A program made the position numbers and the translations under genes. The notes under the pieces are model-generated. The model had not been told where the DNA came from, ran no database searches, and was given only the letters and a program-made list of their open reading frames with translations. Of a DNA stretch of 64,000 bases, positions 33,331 to 44,500 are shown piece by piece (position 1 is the stretch's first letter; every line of letters begins with the position of its first letter). Origin of the DNA: Macrotis lagotis (lineage: Eukaryota; Chordata; Mammalia; Peramelemorphia; Peramelidae); NCBI RefSeq assembly GCF_037893015.1, contig NC_133666.1, positions 654,733,276 to 654,797,275 of the forward strand. Reading direction: 5' to 3'.

Positions 33331-33969
33331 GAAATAATTAAGAGAAGGCACAAGAATTTAGAGGAGTCAGTTTTCCTGTAGAAGATAAAATTTTAGTTGG
33401 AAAGAAAGAGTAGTAGTAGATAGAGATTAGGAGGGAAAGAATTCCAGGCTTGAGGGACAGCCAGAGAAAATGCCTGGAGCTAGAGATGGAACATCTTATT
33501 TGTAAAACAGCAAGGAGAAAAGGGTCACTGAACTGAAGATACTTGTCAGTAATAAAAGTGTAAAAGGACTGGAAATGTTAAGAGTGGGTTAGAGTATTAA
33601 GGGTTTGAAAGACAAACTATGAACATACAAGATTTGTAAAGAGTAAGTGAAAGAGATCTGAAAAGAGGCAAAGAATGGGGAGGGGCAGAGAGTGGGGGGA
33701 GGAGGTCACCTATTAAAGGTGAGATCTGAACTGCCTTAGAGGAAGACAGGGAATCTAGGAGGGTGGTGGACAGTCGAAGTTTTACAAAGGCAGTAGTTGG
33801 AGTCATGAGTGATGAATAATACTCAGTGTAGTGGGATCTTAGGGTAGGTGAAAGGGGGTAAAGGATAAGGAGACTGAAAAGAGAATGGACCAGATTGTGA
33901 AGAGCTTTAAATGGGAAGTGGAATTTGATATTTGATTCTAGAAGTGCTAAGTCACTGAGTTTGTTGAGT

Positions 33970-34310
33970 AGGAAGGTGACAAAGTGACACAGTGGATACA
34001 GCATTGGCCTTGGAGTTTGGAGGACAGGAGTTCTGATCCATCCTCAGACACTTGATATTCACTAGCTGTGTGACCTTGAGCAAGTCATTTAACCCTGATT
34101 GCCCTTTCCTCAAGTAGATGGTAGCCCTTCCCCAGGGCTATCTCCAATCATCCTGATTCATATCTGGTCACTGGACACTGATAACTCTGGAAGAGAAAGT
34201 GAGGCTGGTGATTAGCACAGCACCCTCTCACTCAAATCCAGTTCATGTGCTTGTCATGGCATCACCTCCCTGATGTCATGGTGTTCTTTGAGAATGAAGG
34301 ACAACTATCC
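33970..34310 (+). mobile_element. full-length SINE with RTE-like tail
   Basis: tRNA-like head CACAGTGGATACAGCATTGG, core GTGTGACCTTGAGCAAGTCA, body TCATATCTGGTCACTGGACA, and end TCTTTGAGAATGAAGGACAA. Best copy of this family in the window. Confidence 0.85.
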
Positions 34311-34658
34311 AGACCTATATTTTACAAAAATCATTTTGCACTTGAATGAGCTTTAATCAAAGGCCTCTTAATCCTGAATCACCAGCTGCCTTTTGGATAT
34401 CCTTGAAATTAATGTCTTGTAGATTTAAAAACATAGCTCATCTTTCCCTCAAATAACCCTCCCCTCTTCCAAACTTCCCTAATACCATTTAATAACTACC
34501 ACCACCCCCATGCCATGGCTCACAAATTCAGTATCATTGGTGACTCCAAACACACACAATATATTTTCAAATCTTGTTTCTGTCTTCACAATATATTGCA
34601 TATGTGTACCTCTTCTCTCCACTCATCCCCTCACCCTAGAAGAGTCCCTCATATTTAG

Positions 34659-34668
34659 ATGTAGATAG

Positions 34669-34712
<44 letters not shown>

Positions 34713-34722
34713 GATAGATAGA
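34659..34722. repeat. (GATA)n microsatellite
   Basis: About 16 GATA units, one interruption. Confidence 0.95.
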
Positions 34723-34984
34723 TACCTAGGAACTATCTGCTTAGAAATGATAATAAGACCTTTGGGATCTGAGATTACCAAGAAAGATAGCATGGGGCAT
34801 AGGAGAGGAAATCTATGGACAGGTTTCAGGGGTCTGTGTTACTGAATGGAAAAAAATTAACATTTTTATTTTCACTCATCTCCAACTGTAATTTATTACT
34901 TCAGTGATTTGAAAAGATGATTCTGAGAAGCAGTCCCTAGGCTTCACCAGACTGCCAAAGGATCCCACAATACAAAAATGTGAA

Positions 34985-36265
34985 GAACCCCTGGTATAGA
35001 GGAGGAAATAAAGAGGACCCTGAACAGAGCCTTGGTAGGACATCTATAGTTAATGGTGTGACCCAGAAGAAGGTCCAGTAAAAGACTGAAAAGGAATAGT
35101 CGAACAAGTCAAAGAGCCAGAAGAAAGCAATTCATGAAAATCTATAGTGAAAAAGAGTACCTAGGCTATTCATTGACATTAAGAATGGGAACTCAGAAAA
35201 AGTCCTTAGATTTGGCAGTTAGGAGGTCCTTAGGACTTTTGGAGAGAGCACTCCATGATAATCCAGACTGAAGAAGGATTGGAAGGGACGGGAGAGGATG
35301 TGGCAACACTGATTCTAGATGGCCTTCTCAATTAGTGGAGAATTAGAAGACAATAGCGAATAGTGATGGTTAAATCCAATGAGGATTTTTAAAGGATAGG
35401 GGAGACAAGAATGTTTGTAGGCAATAGGAAAAGGTGTCAATTGACAGGAAGAGACTGAAGACATAGATGAGAGAGTGAAGATAATGAAGAATAAGGAACA
35501 GGAACCAGGGACTAGAAAACAGAGATCAATGATAATAAATCACAATCCTGGGACCAGATATCAAAGACCAAAAACAAAAGATCAAAGACCAGAAAGCAGC
35601 TACCAAAGGGAGTCCAGAAAAATGATGAGATATACAATGTTATTTAAGTTATTAAAGCTTAAAACTCAACTCTTTTGAGGCATTCTGTATGAATTAGTGA
35701 AATACTAGACACATTATTAGCCCCATTTAATAGGAGAGACAATTGAGGTTCAGAAGGTTAAGTGAATTGTCCATGATCATATAGCTAGAAAATGTTGGAG
35801 GTGGGATTTGAGCTAGGTAATTCTGCCTTATGAATTCCAGGTATGTGGGAAAGCTTGGGTGATAGCGTATTGCAGAAGTTGGAGGGCTGAGTTCAAGGAA
35901 CAACCAATAGACCTGTCTGACTAGAAGGAAGAGTGAACAAAAAAAATCTTGTGAGAAGACTTGAGAGGTGGGTTGAAGCAAGCTTGTGGAAGACTAAATG
36001 CTAAAAAGAAGAGTCTGTATTTCATCCTAGAGGCAATAGGGAGACACTAAAGATTATTTACAACTATGGAGAGTACCATGGCAACATCCACAATGTAGGG
36101 AAGTTCTTTTGGCAGCTGTGTGAAAGCTAGATATTAATCTGGAAAGATTGGAAATGGTAAAACTGGGGAGGAGGCCATTGAAATATTCAATGGAGATTTG
36201 GTGAGGGCCCATGATGGGATAGCGATCAAGGTGGTAGAGAGAAAGGGACATTTGAAAGAGATGGT
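34985..36265 (-). mobile_element. L2-type LINE fragments
   Basis: CTTGGTAGGACATCTATAGT, GAAGGTCCAGTAAAAGACTG, TTAGATTTGGCAGTTAGGAG and, at 36025, CATCCTAGAGGCAATAGGGA: the antisense reverse-transcriptase region, as at 24 kb. A MIR piece lies at 35695-35830. Confidence 0.55.
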
Positions 36266-36564
36266 AGTAAGAACAGAGATGTGTGACCCCAGGATGAGCC
36301 CTCTGCAACAGAAAGGTGCCCATGAAACATTTGCCCAGGGTCCTCTAGGTTGTGCACTTTTCTTACCTTGCCCTCTTGCCCCTTCCTCTTCCTCCCTATC
36401 CTCTCCCAGCTTCCCCAGGCTCCAGTTGCAGGCTTTTCTATAAATTTGGTAAAGAATGTTGGCTGAGTCTCTTCTACTCCTCTGCTCCCCCACACTCTCA
36501 GAGATGTGTGGTAGAGTGGCTTGTGCCCTGCCCACATCCACACTAACAAAAACACAGTAAGTTG

Positions 36565-36577
36565 GGGGGGGGGGGGA
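36565..36577. repeat. G run
   Basis: About 13 G in a row on plus. Confidence 0.85.
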
Positions 36578-36639
36578 TTGGCAGAGCTAACATTAGGAGC
36601 TAGGTCTTACTCCCTAGCTAGCATACTTCCCTTTCTTGT

Positions 36640-36795
36640 CATCATAGAATCACATGTATAATCTCAGAGAGCTTCTTGTCTATATTGGTCATTTTTTGGA
36701 GGAGAAAACCAAGGACCTGAGAAGGGAAGAGCATTTTCCCCAAGGTCACACAGTGATTCCATTAGAAAACATTCAAACTCAAGCCTTTTACTCCA
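36640..36795 (-). mobile_element. MIR-type SINE
   Basis: GGAGGAGAAAACCAAGGACC, CCCCAAGGTCACACAGTGAT. Confidence 0.7.
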
Positions 36796-36819
36796 GTTGC
36801 ATGCAGTCTGGATCGCACA

Positions 36820-37200
36820 TCCAGGTTGTGATGTGCATTGGAAAGAACACTGGCTCTGAAGTCTGAGGTCCTGAATTCAAATCCCAGCTTTTGTTTTGTT
36901 TTTGCAAGGCAATGGGGTTAAGTGATTTACCTAAGGTCATACAGTCAAATCCCACCTTTGAGGGTGATTGCCTATATGGTTTCTGGTAAGTTATTTTGTT
37001 TCTCTGATCTGAAGTTTCCTCCACAGCATAATGAAGAGGTTGACCACCATGGTCTCTGAGATCCCTGGTAGCTCTATGGCTAGGATCCCATGAATATTTA
37101 CTATTGATATGAAGCTGGGAAAGTCCCTTAAACTCATTTTCCCCATCTATATATTGTTGGGGTTGAACCAAATGACCTCTAAGGTCCCTTCTAGCTCAGA
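36820..37200 (+). mobile_element. MIR-type SINE, interrupted
   Basis: GAACACTGGCTCTGAAGTCT, CTGAATTCAAATCCCAGCTT, then (after the insert) GTTTCTCTGATCTGAAGTTT. A second MIR tail lies at 37105-37200. Confidence 0.7.
36891..36945 (-). mobile_element. 55-bp 5'-truncated CORE-SINE in MIR
   Basis: Only the 3' end of the SINE (TTTTTGCAAGGCAATGGGGT to GGTCATACAGT) is present. It is flanked by CAAATCCCA(G/C)CTT at 36878-36890 and 36946-36958, so it is a real truncated insertion. Confidence 0.82.
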
Positions 37201-37839
37201 AGTTCTGATCTTGTGACCTTTCCCCAGCATGAAAGCAGAACAATACCCCCAAGGGAAAGAATGACTGTATTTCAATGTACTTTTCAAACAAAGGTCAAAA
37301 GTAGAGTCATAACTAGGAGAGGGCGACTGGGGCTCTGCCCCAGAGCACTGAATTTAGAGTGCTGACAGCATTTGAAGTCCTTGGCAATAAAAAAAAAGCA
37401 GAGTGTAACATAAATAATTACAAAATATAGTTAAAATACAAAACTATCCTCAGCATCAGTCACCCCTTTCCCTACCCTTGAGAGCAAATCATTTATTGCT
37501 GGACCCAGTCATAAAAATTCTTAGTAGTGGTTTTGGTCAAAACAAGGGGGCATCCTTGTCAGTGACATTTTATAGATTCTTCTAAAGATTAGAGGATGTT
37601 GGCAAATGAGAAACCATTCTTTGAGCTGGGAAAACAGCCCTCTCCCCCACTCTACCCCATAGATGTCTGGGCAAGGCAGTATATAGAGGGGGAGACAAAT
37701 GTGACAGTCACTGGGGCTTGGAAACTTGTAAATCAGACATGAATTCAACTATGAAGGATAGGAAGTCAATGCCCTTTAGAGATCCCCCAGTTTGAAAGCT
37801 TACAGGTGAATGAAGAACTGGAAGAGAAGACATTCAGAT

Positions 37840-38075
37840 CTAGAAGATGTCTTGGTGTCCATCTGGCCCAAATTGAATCCTACCATACCATACCAGTCAA
37901 GTTTGTTGTTGAACTTTGCTGGAAGACTTCCATGTTGGACCAACTTTGTTGTTAGGAAATTTTCCCTAAACTCAATCTGAAACAGGCCTCTTTAACTTCT
38001 GCTCCTTGAGTGGTCTTGGCTCTGTCCTCTGGAACTGAGCAGAACAAGTCTATGTAATTCCTCTAAATATGACAA
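37840..38075 (-). mobile_element. CR1/L3-like 3' UTR
   Basis: CTGGAAGACTTCCATGTTGG, GGAAATTTTCCCTAAACTCA, GAACTGAGCAGAACAAGTCT. Confidence 0.6.
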
Positions 38076-38399
38076 CATGTGAAATTTGACTGGAAAGAGG
38101 AATTTCCTAAAAAAAAATTTCCCAGAACAGGTGCTGGGCTGCCCCTAAAGGACACTGGAACTCATTAAGCAAAGATGCTGGATGCTTACCTGTCAAGGAA
38201 GACAGAGAGGGGATTCTTCTTCAGGTCTACAATGGCCCCTGATTCTGTAATTTGGGTAAATTTTTGAATTTAGGTCAATGGTTCTCTCCTGAAAAGTTGA
38301 CTATCTTATAATGAATTTCTTCAGTCACAGAGGATCATACAAACAAGGAAATAAGCATTCAAGGAAGATAGAACCTATGCCCCCAAAATGTGACAGATC

Positions 38400-38545
38400 C
38401 TTAATTTAGCGAATAAAGGTCTAGGTTCAAATTATGGCTCTGCCACTCATTGGCTCTGTGTTTTAGCGGGTTAAAGATATTTTAATTCTCTAGACTTCAG
38501 TTTTCTCATCTGTAACATGAGTAATGTGGATTAGATCAACTTAGT
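38400..38545 (+). mobile_element. MIR-type SINE
   Basis: GGTCTAGGTTCAAATTATGG and CAGTTTTCTCATCTGTAACA. Confidence 0.75.
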
Positions 38546-38548
38546 CAA

Positions 38549-38750
38549 GTAGACTCCTCTTCCTGAGTTCAAATCCAGCCTTAGAACATTTACTATGTGT
38601 CTCTGGGATAGTCACTAACCCTGTTTGCCTCTATTTTTTCATCTGTAAAATGAGCTGAAGAAGAAAATGAGAAAACACTCTGGTATCTCTACCAAAAAGA
38701 AACTCCAAATGGGGTCACAAAGAGGTGGATGTGAATGAATAAAAAAAATT
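38549..38750 (+). mobile_element. long marsupial CORE-SINE
   Basis: CTGAGTTCAAATCCAGCCTT, GAGCTGAAGAAGAAAATGAG, CTCCAAATGGGGTCACAAAG. Confidence 0.82.
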
Positions 38751-38892
38751 ATCTTGTTAATTATTTCCTGATTTCTTCAGGCTTTACTCTAGAGTGTTTC
38801 AAGTCTCATAAGCTTTTTTTTTTCTTGACTTTTCCCAGAGGATAGAGCAAGTAACAATGGAGAGTTAATTATTAAGACAGAGCCATAACTAG

Positions 38893-38903
38893 ATTAGATA
38901 GAT

Positions 38904-38978
<75 letters not shown>

Positions 38979-39130
38979 TAGTATGGATGGATGAATGAAT
39001 GATGGATGGATAGATGATGGATGGATGGATGGGTGGGTGGGTGGATGATAGATGGATGATAAATAGATAGATATAGATTAGATGGATAGATAGGATAGAT
39101 AGGTAGATGGTTGGATAAATGAATGGATAG
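38893..39130. repeat. 240-bp (GATA/GATG)n array
   Basis: GATA, GACA, GATG and GGTG blocks in succession. Flanked at right by an L2 3' end (39140-39300, minus). Confidence 0.92.
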
Positions 39131-39139
39131 ATGATAATA

Positions 39140-39300
39140 GATAATTTATTAATTTAAGAACTTTCTATTTACCAGACATTGTACTGAGGAATACAAACAA
39201 GTGCGATAGTATCTGTCCTCGAGGAGCTTACCATTCCAGTGGAGAGACACAATTATCTGTAGGGTTCCTGGAAAGCAGGGGAAGGGAAGGTGGCCCAGCA
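39140..39300 (-). mobile_element. L2 3' end
   Basis: CCAGACATTGTACTGAGGAA and GAGGAGCTTACCATTCCAGT, antisense. Confidence 0.65.
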
Positions 39301-39469
39301 GGGGAATGAGGAGAATTTATCTGGGAAGCTTCTAGAGGCCTGATCCCAGAATGATAGATAAAAAGCTCTCCTAGCAGAGTCAAATGTGGAGTTCAGGTTT
39401 CTGGTAGATAGAGGTAAAAGAAGGTCCCAGGTTTTCTAGAAAGGTACTACCCATTGATTTCACTGAAGG

Positions 39470-39970
39470 GGCTCTTACTAGCTCCCTAGGAAATATGTGC
39501 CATTTTGGATCAGCTCTTATCATTAGTGAGTTAGCTTTTCCTGACGTTGAACCCTAATGAGTCTCTTTGTGACTTCCACGCTCCATGTCTAGTTCTGCTC
39601 TCTGCAGCCAAGCAGAACAGGTCCAAATGGATCTTGCCTTTCAAATACTCAAAAGATAATTTTCATTTTTACTCTGAATCTTCTCTTTTCACCCCTAGTT
39701 CTTTCAAACAGATGGTCAAACATGACATAATGTCAAGGTCTTTCACCATCCTTAATAAGGACACTCTTCAACCTACCAACAGTCTTTCGAAAGTCCTCAG
39801 GACTGAAAATGTTTTCAGCCCTTGTCTGACCAGGGCAGGAGATGGGTAAACTCCCTGGTCCTGTACACTCTGCTTCTTTGGATACATCCTAGGATTCCAT
39901 TCACATTCTCAGTTGCCATCTGACACTATGGATTCATAGCACACTCCTCAGATAGTTTTGATGAGGTTGA
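39470..39970 (-). mobile_element. CR1/L3-like 3' UTR
   Basis: CAGCCAAGCAGAACAGGTCC, CAAGGTCTTTCACCATCCTT, GTCTGACCAGGGCAGGAGAT: the longest fragment of this family here. Confidence 0.65.
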
Positions 39971-40109
39971 TTTCTATGTTTGGAAAACTCCCCCTCCCTC
40001 ACCTCTTAGAATTCCTCAAAACTTCAGTGCCACCCCCTACCTAAGTATTTATCATATACCTGAGGCTCATCAGCATACAGGAAACAAGCTAAAAGGCATT
40101 CAATTCAAT

Positions 40110-40252
40110 TGGAATCAGTCAATAATAAAGATTTATTAAATACTTAATTTGTGCCAGGTACTATACTAGATACTGGAGACATAAAGGCAAAGTGAAGCAA
40201 TCCTTGCCCTCAGGGAGCTTGCATTCTATTAAGAGAGACAACATGAACATAT
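40110..40252 (-). mobile_element. L2 3' end
   Basis: TTGTGCCAGGTACTATACTA, CTCAGGGAGCTTGCATTCTA, antisense. Confidence 0.7.
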
Positions 40253-41355
40253 ACTGGTCCCTCTTTCATATATGAAAAGTCTTTTTGCAGAAACAGACAG
40301 GCAGATAAACAGTGATTTAAGGAAAACTGAAAAATCTTCTTGTGGGTGAATGAACTCTAAGATGAAATTTTGAGAGACAATGTAGATATAAAATGATCCC
40401 ACTAATGACTTCAAGAGATGGCCTGTTTGAAGGCAGACCAATTGCTGAAGAAATAGGCACTAGCCAGTACTGTAGCCTATCAGTTCATTTGCATGTGACT
40501 TTTTTACAATTTTAAAGTTATAAATGGCAAAATAATACACCAAATAACTGTTTGGAAACCATGTTAACGATTATATAATATTATGATGGAAGAACACTAC
40601 ATATGAAATGTTGGGCTCATTTCTGAAAAATGAATTTCTTGGATTTTACCCCATAAGATAATAAATGTGTCATTAGACTATTAGGGGGTCCTGCTTTGAG
40701 GTATCTGTCAAAGAGCTAGCTTCTTTATTGATAGAAGCAGCAGTTGGAAAGTAAGCTGAGTATAGGAAGAATCACAAGAAGTTGGAATAGAAGATATAGA
40801 AAGTTTTGTGACTTAATTACTGGGAAATTCTTGCTGTTTGTCCTTCCTTTCCAAAGACCAGGGATATTATAGAATGATAACTTTTGCATGAATTGAATTT
40901 AAGGAGGTAGAGTTTCATAAAATCATTAGCCTCACTTTCTCTTCTAGATTCATTGAGGTCCAGTGGCAAAGCAAAAGTCAAAACAACTGGCATTGGCTAG
41001 GATACAGTGGATGAACTTGGCATCTTTGATGTCTGACCAAGCTCTAAGCGATTCACAGTAATAGCTTCAGCTGGCCATTGGAACAAATTGGTCTCCTGTA
41101 GCCCTTCTGCCAGGGAAGTCTTCACAGGCTTGTGATAAACATTCTCCCTACTCACTGATGGGTTTAATGCCCATTGGCTGCCCTCACTCTGGGTTAGCCC
41201 ATCTGTTGAGACTTTTATGAGGGGGTGGTTGCTGTGCATGCTAAAAGTTCTTGGAGTCTCATGTGATATTTGTGTAGCAGATGGACACCAGAAATGGATG
41301 AATAGCCCTGAAAAAGAATTTGGCAAGTTCTCACACCAAAGGAGCTAGCTCTCTT
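40253..41355. other. no recognisable feature
   Basis: AT-rich unique-looking DNA. The 109-aa minus-strand frame at 40997-41326 has no recognisable motif and no clear start context. Confidence 0.4.
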
Positions 41356-41359
41356 AAAT

Positions 41360-41480
41360 AACCTGTACATCACTACAGAATATACGCAACCTGAAGGCAA
41401 GGATTTTTTTTTGTCTTTGTAACCCAAATTCATAGCACAGTTCTGGCACATAATATTTAATAACTTTTTATTGATTCACT
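41360..41480 (+). mobile_element. L2 3' end
   Basis: CAACCTGAAGGCAAGGATTT, CATAGCACAGTTCTGGCACA, sense. Confidence 0.65.
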
Positions 41481-41899
41481 GATTGGTGTTGAGTCCTATC
41501 ACCCCACTTCTGGTCAGGTATGCTTCTTAACTGACCTTTCCAAGAGAAATCAGGGAAATAGTTGGAGATAGAAAATCGAATTGAAAAAAATAAATCATAG
41601 AGTTGTCATCTTTGCTCTGCCAGTGAAACTGAGGGTTAGAGGCAGCTCCCCAGATGGGGAGCCCCAATAGATGCCAAGAACTTCAAAACAGTAAATACAA
41701 GCTATGGACGGACTTTTGAGAGGAAAATGAAGATATGAAGATGGATTCTGGGGGGAAATAACACCCCATGTAGCACCCCATGTAGCCTCTAGTGAGACCA
41801 GGCTTGGACATGGGCTATAAACCAAAACTGAGAGAAGCATAACCACCTTAATGACTTATGTGGATGCCCTCCAAACAAAGAGATCCAGAGAAAAATGGA

Positions 41900-42060
41900 G
41901 ACCATGTGGCAGAGGGAAATTAGAGTCAGGTGACCTGAGCTCAGATCCCAGATGTTATACCCCAGCTGTGTGACTTTAAGCAAGTCCTTTTTCTTCTTCT
42001 GAGTTTTAGTTCTCAAATCTGTAAAATGGGAATGGGGAGAAGGGATCAGTTCTAAATCTA
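41900..42060 (+). mobile_element. MIR-type SINE
   Basis: GAGCTCAGATCCCAGATGTT, CTGTGTGACTTTAAGCAAGT, CTCAAATCTGTAAAATGGGA. Confidence 0.8.
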
Positions 42061-42590
42061 CAACCATAGTGAAATGAGGCTGGAACATATTCCATGCAAC
42101 TGGTGATTGAACTCTCCCATGTCATTTCCAGGGACACATGTACTCGGGACTTGAATGATCTGGGGATAATGAAGCAATCTTAATTTGGCAGCAGGGAAAG
42201 GCTACTGCACCAAAGCAGGTCAATAGCTGAACCTTGGAAGAGCAGCCCACTCAGCAGACTTTTATGAGAGTGACTGGTCTCTGATGTTTTCTTTTCTTAT
42301 CTATCCAGTGTTTGAGGACTGTGGGGGCTCTCTCTTAGACTTTATATGAGTAGAGGAGGGCCTGATGCCCATCTCTAGTAGCCACTAGCCCACATCATCA
42401 AATGTATATGCTGGTTAAGGGATCCTGAGACTGTATTTCAAGGTTCTGGCTGTCTCTTCTACTTTGTTTTTCTTTCCTTGAGCACAGGTGACTAAACAGT
42501 GATCCTGAGATGGATGTTCCTAGCCTTGAAGGCATCCTTGTGAATTCCAGAGGTCAGAAGCTCCTGGGTCCCTGGAACTGAGTCCATGAA
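42061..42590. other. no recognisable feature
   Basis: Unique-looking DNA about 0.5 kb beyond the ACTL9 3' end. Confidence 0.4.
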
Positions 42591-42594
42591 AGGG

Positions 42595-42870
42595 TAAGTA
42601 ATTTGCCCAAAGTCACCCAGGAAGTAAGTATCAGAGCCAGGATTCAAACCTAATCCTCTTTTTTTTTTTAAGGTTTCTGCAAGGCAATGGGGTTAAGTGG
42701 CTTGCCAAAGGCCACACAGCTAGGTAATTATGAAGTGTTTGAGGCTGGATTTGAACTCAGGTACTCCTGATTCCAGGGCCAGTGCTCTGTCTACTGCACC
42801 ACCTAGCTGCCCCAAACATAATCCTCTTACTTCAAATTTAGTGCCCTTTCCAGTCTGCCAAGCTGCCTGA
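42595..42870 (-). mobile_element. MIR split by SINE
   Basis: GTAATTTGCCCAAAGTCACC and GAGCCAGGATTCAAACCTAA on the left, resuming at 42829 with ACTTCAAATTTAGTGCCC. Confidence 0.7.
42661..42818 (-). mobile_element. CORE-SINE with 10-bp target duplication
   Basis: Antisense full-length SINE flanked by TAATCCTCTT at 42651-42660 and 42819-42828, inside a MIR just downstream of ACTL9. Confidence 0.92.
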
Positions 42871-43011
42871 GAGAGAAGCCTATAGTTCTGAGGGTAGAGA
42901 AGAAAAGCAATAAGGGAGTATATGAAGAGAGCAGAAAAGTCTGGGAATAGAGGAATAAAATATGAGAGGACAGAGCAAAGGGCTTGGCTTGGAGCTCATA
43001 GTATTTTTTCT

Positions 43012-43017
43012 TTTATT
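43012..43017 (-). terminator. ACTL9: ACTL9 polyadenylation signal
   Basis: TTTATT on the plus strand reads AATAAA on the minus strand, 32-37 bases after the ACTL9 stop codon. It is the first canonical signal after the stop, so a 3' UTR of roughly 50-60 bases is inferred. Confidence 0.6.
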
Positions 43018-43048
43018 GCTGCTTTGCTACCCACTGACCTACCAGGCA

Positions 43049-44287
43049 TCAATAACACTTCCGATAGACAATGTATGGTCCTTGCTCCTCATACTGGGCC
43101 CGTTGGATCCAGCAGGATTGAAAAGCTCGAAGAGAAGCAAGGATGGAACCTCCAATCCATACAGAGAAGTTCCGCAGGGGCTGGGCAGACACAGTTATGT
43201 TGGTTTGGGGAGATGCCCCCTGGAGCAGCTCCTTGACAAAGCGCTGCTCTAGCCCCGGGAAGAGGGAAGAGCCACCACATAGCAGAACATGCTGGGAAAT
43301 GTCTCCACAGACCTCGGTGGGCACCTTCCTCAGACTTTCCTTGGCCATTTCAGGAATTCCCATTGGTTTAAGCCCTGGCATCTCTGGAGGGTTGAAGAGC
43401 AGCTCCGGGCACTGGAATCGTTCTTTGCCAAGGCTTATGATCTGTCCATCAGGCAACTGGAAGTTCTTGCTGCCTATTATGGCCTGGTTCTGCTCAGTGA
43501 TGAAGTCAGAAGCCACAAAACAGCATTGGTGTTTGATGCTTTCTACCAAGGAGGTGTCCTGTTCGCCAAAGGAGTAGCCAGTCCCCCGAAGCAACTCTGC
43601 CAGGAAGGCGGTCAGGTGGGCCCCAGCTAAATCCATCCGCTCAGTGGCATGGGGCAGGTTATAACCCTGATACACAGGGACAGTATGAGTCACCCCATGG
43701 CCTGTATCTATCACCAATCCACTGATCAGCCCGTGAGCATAGACAGACAGCACTGACTGGTAGGCTACATACATGCCCGGTGAATGAAGGGACTCAAACA
43801 CCACTTCCACCAGTTTTTCCCGGTTAGTAGTGGGACTGAATGGTGGGTCAGAGAGAAGGAGGGCATGATCCTCTGGGGCCACTCCTAGGTCATTACAGAA
43901 AATATGGTGCCATAGGGTCTCTACTGCTTCCCAATCCACAATGATGCCATTCCTCAAGGGTTGGATCAGGTTGAGTCCTGGGTGTGCTCTGGCATCTTCA
44001 CCAATGAAAGTTGACAGCTGAGGCTCCTTGACTGTTGAAGCCTTCTCTGGCAAGTGGCCAAGAACAGTGGGCACAGTAGACATGGGCATAGCCTGTCCAG
44101 CAAAGCCAGACTTGCATGTTCCTGTGCCCATGTCAATGACCACAGCACCCGTCTTCTCTAGGAGCCCATCTCCCAGAACAAAGGGGGTGTCTGTATCCAT
44201 TGATATGTTTGCATCATCTAACACTGTGTTGGACTTGACCCTGGCAGAATGACTGTTAGTCTGGGAGTCATCTAAATGCAAGTCCAT
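43049..44287 (-). CDS. ACTL9: actin-like protein 9 (ACTL9)
   Basis: An intact, intronless 412-residue actin-related protein (human ACTL9 is about 416). Visible actin-fold motifs: phosphate loop 1 DMGTGTCKSGFAG (from Asp52), phosphate loop 2 DTGHGVTHTVPV (Asp194), the adenosine-loop GGSSLFPG (about 338), and the actin-type C terminus YIVYRKCY. The N-terminal 45 residues before GAVVIDMG are longer than in actin, as in ACTL9. The ATG at 44287 has A at -3 and G at +4. The open frame runs ten codons further up but begins at TTG, so I take 44287 as the start. ACTL9 is known as a testis protein of the sperm head theca, and human variants cause fertilisation failure; nothing here contradicts that. 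The coding exon ends 32 bases before a polyA signal, so the 3' UTR is very short. No other gene lies within 14 kb on either side. Confidence 0.96.
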   Translation of the reverse strand: MDLHLDDSQTNSHSARVKSNTVLDDANISMDTDTPFVLGDGLLEKTGAVVIDMGTGTCKSGFAGQAMPMSTVPTVLGHLPEKASTVKEPQLSTFIGEDARAHPGLNLIQPLRNGIIVDWEAVETLWHHIFCNDLGVAPEDHALLLSDPPFSPTTNREKLVEVVFESLHSPGMYVAYQSVLSVYAHGLISGLVIDTGHGVTHTVPVYQGYNLPHATERMDLAGAHLTAFLAELLRGTGYSFGEQDTSLVESIKHQCCFVASDFITEQNQAIIGSKNFQLPDGQIISLGKERFQCPELLFNPPEMPGLKPMGIPEMAKESLRKVPTEVCGDISQHVLLCGGSSLFPGLEQRFVKELLQGASPQTNITVSAQPLRNFSVWIGGSILASLRAFQSCWIQRAQYEEQGPYIVYRKCY

Positions 44288-44500
44288 GGTTAATGATGAT
44301 GGCAAATGAGGCAACAAGTGGGAACAGGTATCAGAGCCACCTCCTTAATGCTCAGCTACCAAGCCAGGACTGGGGAGGTGGCTGGGTTTATCTGGGCTGG
44401 AGCTGGAGGAGACCTAGCCAAAGCTGAGGTGGACTAAGGACTAAGGTGAAGGAAGGTTTTCATTCTATTGCTGAATTATGACATCACTTTCCTCCACCCC
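44288..44500 (-). promoter_or_regulatory. ACTL9: candidate ACTL9 promoter with CRE-like site
   Basis: Repeat-free DNA directly upstream of the ACTL9 start. At 44479-44486 it has TGACATCA, one base from the cAMP response element TGACGTCA, about 190 bases before the ATG. CREM-bound CREs drive many haploid germ-cell genes, so the site is plausible for a sperm gene. The function is inferred; no TATA box or start site can be fixed by eye. Confidence 0.3.

Larger units (their letters stand above)
32345..33970 (-). mobile_element. L2-type LINE fragments with inserted SINEs and an L1 piece
   Basis: Left end is an antisense L2 terminus (AATCAAGCAATAAACTTTTG, CCAAGGACTAGGGAAACAGA). The C-terminal coding region lies at 33340-33970; minus-strand PFKALHNLVHSLFSLLI matches the LINE FKALHNLAP motif. 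Inserted are SINEs at 32468 and 32917, and a short L1 piece at 33195. Confidence 0.6.

Noticed and set aside
33597-34004. 135-aa minus-strand frame
   Set aside because: L2-type LINE reverse-transcriptase tail (FKALHNL motif), not a host gene.
33970-34040. tRNA gene-like B box (several SINE heads)
   Set aside because: These are tRNA-derived SINE heads; no cloverleaf with intact stems is attached.
43143-43630. Plus-strand frames of 113-144 aa
   Set aside because: Antisense shadows of ACTL9.
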